Of a DNA stretch of 38,793 nucleotides, positions 35,354-38,793 are shown piece after piece. The position numbers and the translations under genes are program-made. Source of the stretch: Pseudomonadota bacterium (GTDB lineage: Bacteria; Pseudomonadota; Gammaproteobacteria; Acidiferrobacterales; Acidiferrobacteraceae); assembly GCA_021819125.1 (NCBI GenBank), contig JAKARW010000001.1, positions 1 to 38,793 of the forward strand, written 5' to 3'. The first letter of the stretch is position 1, and the number at the start of each line of letters is the position of its first letter. The notes beneath the pieces are model-generated. The model saw nothing but the letters and a program-made list of their open reading frames with translations, was not told where the DNA came from and did not search any database.

Positions 35354-35605
35354 CTAGATCAGGCGATTGCGGTAGGCCTGTGCCTTTTCGGTTGGCAGCA
35401 GTAGTGACGCGGCCGGGACGTTGAGGGCCGCCGCGATCCGCCCGATACAGTCGATTCCAATATTTCGCCGACTACGCTCCAAATCGCTGACATAGGCGCG
35501 ATTGACGCCGCTCATGGTGGCGATATCGTCTTGCGTAAGCCCGCGAGCATGTCGTGCCCGTCTCAGGTTGATGGCAAGATAGTCCCGCTCGATATTGTGC
35601 GTCAT
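35354..35605 (-). CDS. Small XRE-family transcription regulator (Cro/CI type)
   Basis: An 83-residue protein that is nearly all helix-turn-helix. ARGLTQDDIATMSGVNRAYVSDLERSR-type sequence (residues about 19-45) is the classic Cro/CI motif, with a short Leu-rich C-terminal helix. The ATG at 35605 is chosen because the N-terminal helix starts there; the longer frame to 35686 runs across the divergent gene's start. It diverges from a second XRE gene, with a palindrome 14 bases in front of its start, so it is likely self-regulated. Such pairs are common in mobile islands. Confidence 0.8.
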   Translation of the reverse strand: MTHNIERDYLAINLRRARHARGLTQDDIATMSGVNRAYVSDLERSRRNIGIDCIGRIAAALNVPAASLLLPTEKAQAYRNRLI

Positions 35606-35618
35606 GCACCAAAGTTTA

Positions 35619-35630
35619 TTGTAGATACAA
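35619..35630. promoter_or_regulatory. Palindromic operator candidate between divergent XRE genes
   Basis: TTGTA-GA-TACAA is a perfect inverted repeat with a two-base spacer, inside the 71-base gap. A second half-site TTGTA lies at 35662-35666, 11 bases before the start codon of the right-hand gene and overlapping a TAGACT that could be its -10. One or both small regulators probably bind here. Confidence 0.55.
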
Positions 35631-35676
35631 GCGTATTGGCAAGGTCGGCCCGGGCGTCTTTTTGTAGACTCTCGCC

Positions 35677-36036
35677 ATGGATACACTGGCCAAGCGCCTG
35701 CGCTACGCTCGGGAGCGGATGGGTCTTACACAATCCGAGCTCGCAAGGCGTGTGAAGGTGCGGCCGCAGGCCATTCAGTTTATCGAAGCCGGTCATGTGC
35801 GCAGACCGCGCAGCGTAGTCGAGATTGCCCGTGTCCTCGGGGTCAATGCTGAATGGCTGCTGCTCGGTGAGGGGGAAGTCGACGTCGCGATCCGCGAGCC
35901 GCGCGCCGGATATGAAGGAAATGTCACCTTGAGTGACGAGGCGGTGGCCGTGGCGCGTTTGTGGATGGAGTTGCCGCAAAGTCAGCGGGCCGCCATGAAG
36001 GAGGCGCTCGTGGCCTTGCTCAAGGTCCGATCCTGA
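35677..36036 (+). CDS. XRE-family transcription regulator, CI-repressor-like
   Basis: A 119-residue regulator with an N-terminal helix-turn-helix: RMGLTQSELARRVKVRPQAI followed by FIEAGHVRRPR, and the NAEWLLLGEG segment common in phage CI-type and related repressors. The rest is a short region without the LexA-like peptidase domain, so cleavage control is unlikely; the last 40 residues form a helical tail (WMELPQSQRAAMKEALVALL) suited to dimerisation. No clear ribosome-binding site is seen and a -10-like TAGACT sits just before the ATG, so the mRNA may be leaderless. Its target genes are unknown. Confidence 0.82.
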   Translation: MDTLAKRLRYARERMGLTQSELARRVKVRPQAIQFIEAGHVRRPRSVVEIARVLGVNAEWLLLGEGEVDVAIREPRAGYEGNVTLSDEAVAVARLWMELPQSQRAAMKEALVALLKVRS

Positions 36037-36108
36037 CGGTGGCCCGGTTTCTCGGTCGGTAAAAAGCGCAGCCCTGGCACCTGGCACCGATCCCCGGCAC
36101 AATGTCTT

Positions 36109-37479
36109 ATGCCCCAGCCGCGACTAGCCGCCGACCGCGTATCTTTTATCGAGATCCTCGGTCATGCGCTCGCCAATATTACGCCGTCGGCGATGGCGAC
36201 CGTGACGATCTCCTTGGTGGTCGCGCAAGGCGGGCTCCTGACCTGGGCGGTTTATCTCGCGGTGGGTCTCATCATGCTGCTCGTGGCCGCGCAAGTGGCG
36301 GCGCTTGCACACGAGGTCCCGGCCGCAGGCTCCCTGTTCGTCTCGGTAAGCCGCGGCCTCCACCCGGCGGCCGGGGTGTTGAGTGGCTGGATCATGACCG
36401 GGGGCTATCTCGGGGCGTTGCTCGCGGCCCCCATCGTCGGGGGACTGTTTGTCGCCAAGGCGCTACGCATCACGGGCGTGGGATGTCCCTGGCCGTGGGC
36501 GGCTTTGGTGTTCGCCGGTATCTCGTGGGCGCTCACGGTCCGTGACGTGGGTCTTGCGACGCGCTACAGCCTTTTTGTCGAGGCCTTGTCATTGCTGATC
36601 ATCCTGGTGATCGGGGTGTGGACGCTCGGGCATCTCCCGGCGACCGGACCATTCCTGCCGCTAGGCGCGTTCAACGCCGGATCGTTCTTTCAGGCGATGA
36701 CCTTGAGCATTCTCGCCTATGGCGGTTTCGAGACCGCCGCCAATTTTGGGCGCGAGGCCCATGCCCCGAATCGCGATATCCCCCGGGCCATCTTTGCCGC
36801 GGTACTGGTAAGTCTCGGCTTTTACGTCTTCATGGCCTACGTCGAGGTCGCGGGTTTCGGGGGCCACGTGCGCGCGTTGGCCCGCACGCCGGCACCGCTT
36901 AGTCTGCTGGCGCTTCGCCAGGGCCTGCCGGTGCTTGCCTTCTTCTCGGATATCGCCATGGCCATCGCCGCTTTTAGCGCCACCATCGCCACCTTAAACA
37001 GCCTGGGGCGCGTTTTGTATTCGATGGGCCGGCACCGGGTGCTTCCGGCGGCCCTGGGCGAGATCGGGGCGCATGGCACCCCGGCTGTGGCCTTGCATGG
37101 GCTTGGCGCCTTGACGTGCGGATTCGCGGTCCTGGCCGGGTGGTTCGATTGGTCGCCGCTTGTCATCGTCGATCTTTTTGGCGTGTTCACCGCGCTCGGG
37201 TTCATCGTTATCTATGTGTTTGCCCTGATCGCGGTTCCGGTGCTGCACCGGCGTCGTGGCCGGCGCCCCCCATGGCAGGCGCAGGCGGCGCTGGTCCTCG
37301 CCGGCCCGCTTTTGTTGTATGTTTTCGGCGAGAACTTCTGGAAGGCGAGCGGCGTGCCCTTGGCGGCGGCTTATGGCTTTCTTTTTTACGTCGCGGTCGG
37401 TGCCTGGCTTTACTGGAGTTGGCAACGACGCCCGGACGCGCCGGCGGTCAACCTCTTGTTTGCGCGAGACGATGACTGA
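36109..37479 (+). CDS. APC-superfamily amino acid permease
   Basis: A 456-residue integral membrane transporter with about 12 predicted hydrophobic helices. The first helix region, GHALANITPSAMATVTI, and the later segment SILAYGGFETAANFGREA with the following PNRDIPRAI are typical of the APC (amino acid/polyamine/organocation) superfamily, where these unwound segments bind substrate. The C terminus is short and Arg- and Asp-rich. It probably imports or exchanges amino acids or related amines at the inner membrane; substrate unassigned. Its 3' end overlaps the next gene by eight bases, suggesting co-transcription. Confidence 0.85.
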   Translation: MPQPRLAADRVSFIEILGHALANITPSAMATVTISLVVAQGGLLTWAVYLAVGLIMLLVAAQVAALAHEVPAAGSLFVSVSRGLHPAAGVLSGWIMTGGYLGALLAAPIVGGLFVAKALRITGVGCPWPWAALVFAGISWALTVRDVGLATRYSLFVEALSLLIILVIGVWTLGHLPATGPFLPLGAFNAGSFFQAMTLSILAYGGFETAANFGREAHAPNRDIPRAIFAAVLVSLGFYVFMAYVEVAGFGGHVRALARTPAPLSLLALRQGLPVLAFFSDIAMAIAAFSATIATLNSLGRVLYSMGRHRVLPAALGEIGAHGTPAVALHGLGALTCGFAVLAGWFDWSPLVIVDLFGVFTALGFIVIYVFALIAVPVLHRRRGRRPPWQAQAALVLAGPLLLYVFGENFWKASGVPLAAAYGFLFYVAVGAWLYWSWQRRPDAPAVNLLFARDDD

Positions 37480-38029
37480 CGATCATAATATTGCAAGACA
37501 GCTCGCCACGGGAGAAGGGCAGCTGCGGTGGTCTTCGGTCACGACGCGGCGACTAGGCGCAGTCCTCATCGCTTACGTCGACCTGTGCCCGTTTTTTGTG
37601 TCACTGGCGGCCCCCGGGGAGGTCGGCGCCTGGGCTCAAGGGCTTGCGATTCCACCTCCGGTGCGGGACTCCCGAGCCCCTCGCATCTTGTGCGCCGCGC
37701 TGCGAGCCGCCGTCGATTATGGCCTGCAATATGCGGGACCGGTCGGCTTCGTGCGCGAGACCTCTTTCCGGCGGGCGGTGCTGACCGCGACCCGCGCCAT
37801 CCCTTGCGGCGAGACACGCACGTATGGCGAGATAGCTACCGCCATCGGCCATCCGCGGGCGGCGCGGGCGGTTGGCAGTGCGCTCGCCGCCAACCCCCTG
37901 CCCCTTTTGATCCCTTGCCATCGGGTCGTGGGCGCAGGTCGGCGGCTTGGGTTTTATTCAGACGGCGGGCCGGAGATGAAACGCCGGCTGCTCGCAGGCG
38001 AGGGTGTGGATGTCGCATCCTTGCGTTGA
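37472..38029 (+). CDS. Methylated-DNA-protein cysteine methyltransferase (MGMT/Ogt)
   Basis: A 185-residue suicide repair protein that takes methyl groups from O6-methylguanine onto its own cysteine. The active site PCHRV (Cys149) lies in LLIPCHRVVG, preceded by the helix-turn-helix helper GETRTYGEIATAIGHPRAARAVG. The N-terminal 80 residues form the usual small non-catalytic domain but are poorly conserved. The ATG overlaps the permease stop by eight bases. An AlkA-type glycosylase gene follows 335 bases later, so alkylation repair genes are grouped. No Ada-type zinc domain is present, so it is not an Ada fusion. Confidence 0.92.
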   Translation: MTDDHNIARQLATGEGQLRWSSVTTRRLGAVLIAYVDLCPFFVSLAAPGEVGAWAQGLAIPPPVRDSRAPRILCAALRAAVDYGLQYAGPVGFVRETSFRRAVLTATRAIPCGETRTYGEIATAIGHPRAARAVGSALAANPLPLLIPCHRVVGAGRRLGFYSDGGPEMKRRLLAGEGVDVASLR

Positions 38030-38364
38030 AGACTGGGCGTTTGTGGTCCCGTCCTAATCTACCATCCGCCGGGATGGAAACAATTCGCAGGAGTCGGTCA
38101 GCGTATGCCGCGCGAGTCAGGAAAGATGCGGCTATTGGTTTTCCTCACTCTTCTCTCGACCGGATCCTCGTCATCTGGCCGCTCATCGAGGGCATGATGC
38201 CGCTTACTACCGGCCCCATCGTGGGCTTGTTCGTTGGGCGCCATGTGGGCGCATGGGCGTGGTCTGACCGGAAGGCTCCGCTGGCCGCGGCGATACGCGC
38301 GCGTCATGAAACAATATTCACGCTTCGTACTGATACGAAGGCAAAACGGCGTTATCCTGGGTAA
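38030..38364. other. Gap between the MGMT gene and the AlkA-type gene
   Basis: No gene is firmly supported here. A 96-codon frame (38074-38364) begins with ATG and ends on the TAA just before the next ATG; it has one hydrophobic stretch (PLTTGPIVGLFVGRHVGAWAW) but no ribosome-binding site and no family I recognise. It may be a real small membrane protein or chance. Confidence 0.25.
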
Positions 38365-38793
38365 ATGCGTAGCCGCGAGACTCGGATCACCGTTCCCCCC
38401 GACTATGATTTCGGTGCGGCGCTCGCTTTTTTGCGGGCGTCACCGTCGGCGGTTCTCGAATCTATCGAAGGCGAGACCTATCGCCGCGCCTGGCAGACGG
38501 AGCGTGGCGCCGAGCTCGTGAGCGTGGCTTGGAGCGCCTCGCGGGCAAGGCCGCAGCTGCGTGTGCGTGTAGAGGGTCCGCGCGTCGATGCCCGTGCGCT
38601 CGGTGAGGCCGTTGACAAGGTGCGCCACACATTCTCGCTTAATGTCGATGCCGCGGGCTTCCAGGAATTGGCGGAAATGGATCCGATCATCATGCGTCTC
38701 GTGTGCGATGGGCTTCATGCGCGACCGGTCCTTATTGCCGACCCGTTCGAGTCTCTTGTATGGGCCATCATCGGCCAGCAGGTAGGGGTGGGC
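38365..38793 (+). CDS. AlkA-type DNA-3-methyladenine glycosylase, 3' end beyond window
   Basis: The first 143 codons of a DNA glycosylase are open to the right edge. The N-terminal domain (about residues 1-105) includes YDFGAALAFLRASP and a conserved-type fold of AlkA/OGG-like proteins, and near the edge WAIIGQQVGVG is the start of the helix-hairpin-helix domain found in AlkA (usually AIIGQQVSV). AlkA removes 3-methyladenine and other alkylated bases. The catalytic Asp lies beyond the window. The ATG is inferred from the start of the N-terminal domain; the previous frame's TAA touches it. It probably works with the neighbouring MGMT in alkylation repair. Confidence 0.85.
   Translation, partial: MRSRETRITVPPDYDFGAALAFLRASPSAVLESIEGETYRRAWQTERGAELVSVAWSASRARPQLRVRVEGPRVDARALGEAVDKVRHTFSLNVDAAGFQELAEMDPIIMRLVCDGLHARPVLIADPFESLVWAIIGQQVGVG

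Overview
The window looks like chromosome of a high-GC, chemolithoautotrophic, sulfur-oxidising gammaproteobacterium; an acidophile of the Acidiferrobacter type would fit, but that is inference from gene content because no rRNA is present. Support comes from a Qmo/Hdr electron-transfer operon, the RuBisCO-activase pair cbbQ/cbbO, ubiquinone-pathway genes (ubiT, ubiD) and proteobacterial cell-shape and lipoate gene orders. No tRNA, rRNA, CRISPR array or intact mobile element was seen.

Layout. 1-2.9 kb: the tail of an unidentified gene, then two related outer-membrane beta-barrel genes separated by a decayed ISNCY-type transposase. 3.2-9.8 kb: a phospholipid-type methyltransferase, then an anaerobiosis module: ubiT (minus) diverging from ubiD, and hemN followed by a c5-type cytochrome, a nitronate monooxygenase-like flavoprotein and a DUF2249-hemerythrin protein. 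FNR/ANR-like 14-bp boxes lie in the ubiT-ubiD gap and in front of hemN, so O2-independent quinone and heme synthesis look co-regulated. 9.8-20.8 kb, all minus strand: a hemolysin III-family membrane protein, then, read from the far end, mreB-mreC-mreD-mrdA-rodA-rlpA (rod shape) and dat-ybeD-lipB-lipA-ydcF (D-amino acid, lipoate and envelope functions). 20.9-24.2 kb: gatC, gatA, gatB (tRNA amidotransferase), with a terminator-like hairpin after gatC. 24.3-26.3 kb: a patatin-like phospholipase and a class I methyltransferase.

26.7-35.3 kb is the energy and carbon region. cbbO and cbbQ (minus) are separated by a small opposite-strand glutaredoxin-like gene. cbbQ diverges across a 322-bp gap from qmoA-qmoB-hdrC-hdrB. 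This operon has the flavoprotein subunits of Qmo but replaces the membrane subunit QmoC with separate soluble HdrC- and HdrB-like proteins. It probably moves electrons between sulfur or sulfite oxidation and the quinone pool or a thiol-disulfide carrier; AprAB, Dsr and RuBisCO are not in the window.

35.3-38.8 kb: a divergent pair of small XRE regulators sharing a palindromic operator candidate, an APC-family permease overlapping a methylated-DNA-protein cysteine methyltransferase gene, and the 5' part of an AlkA-type DNA glycosylase that runs off the window.
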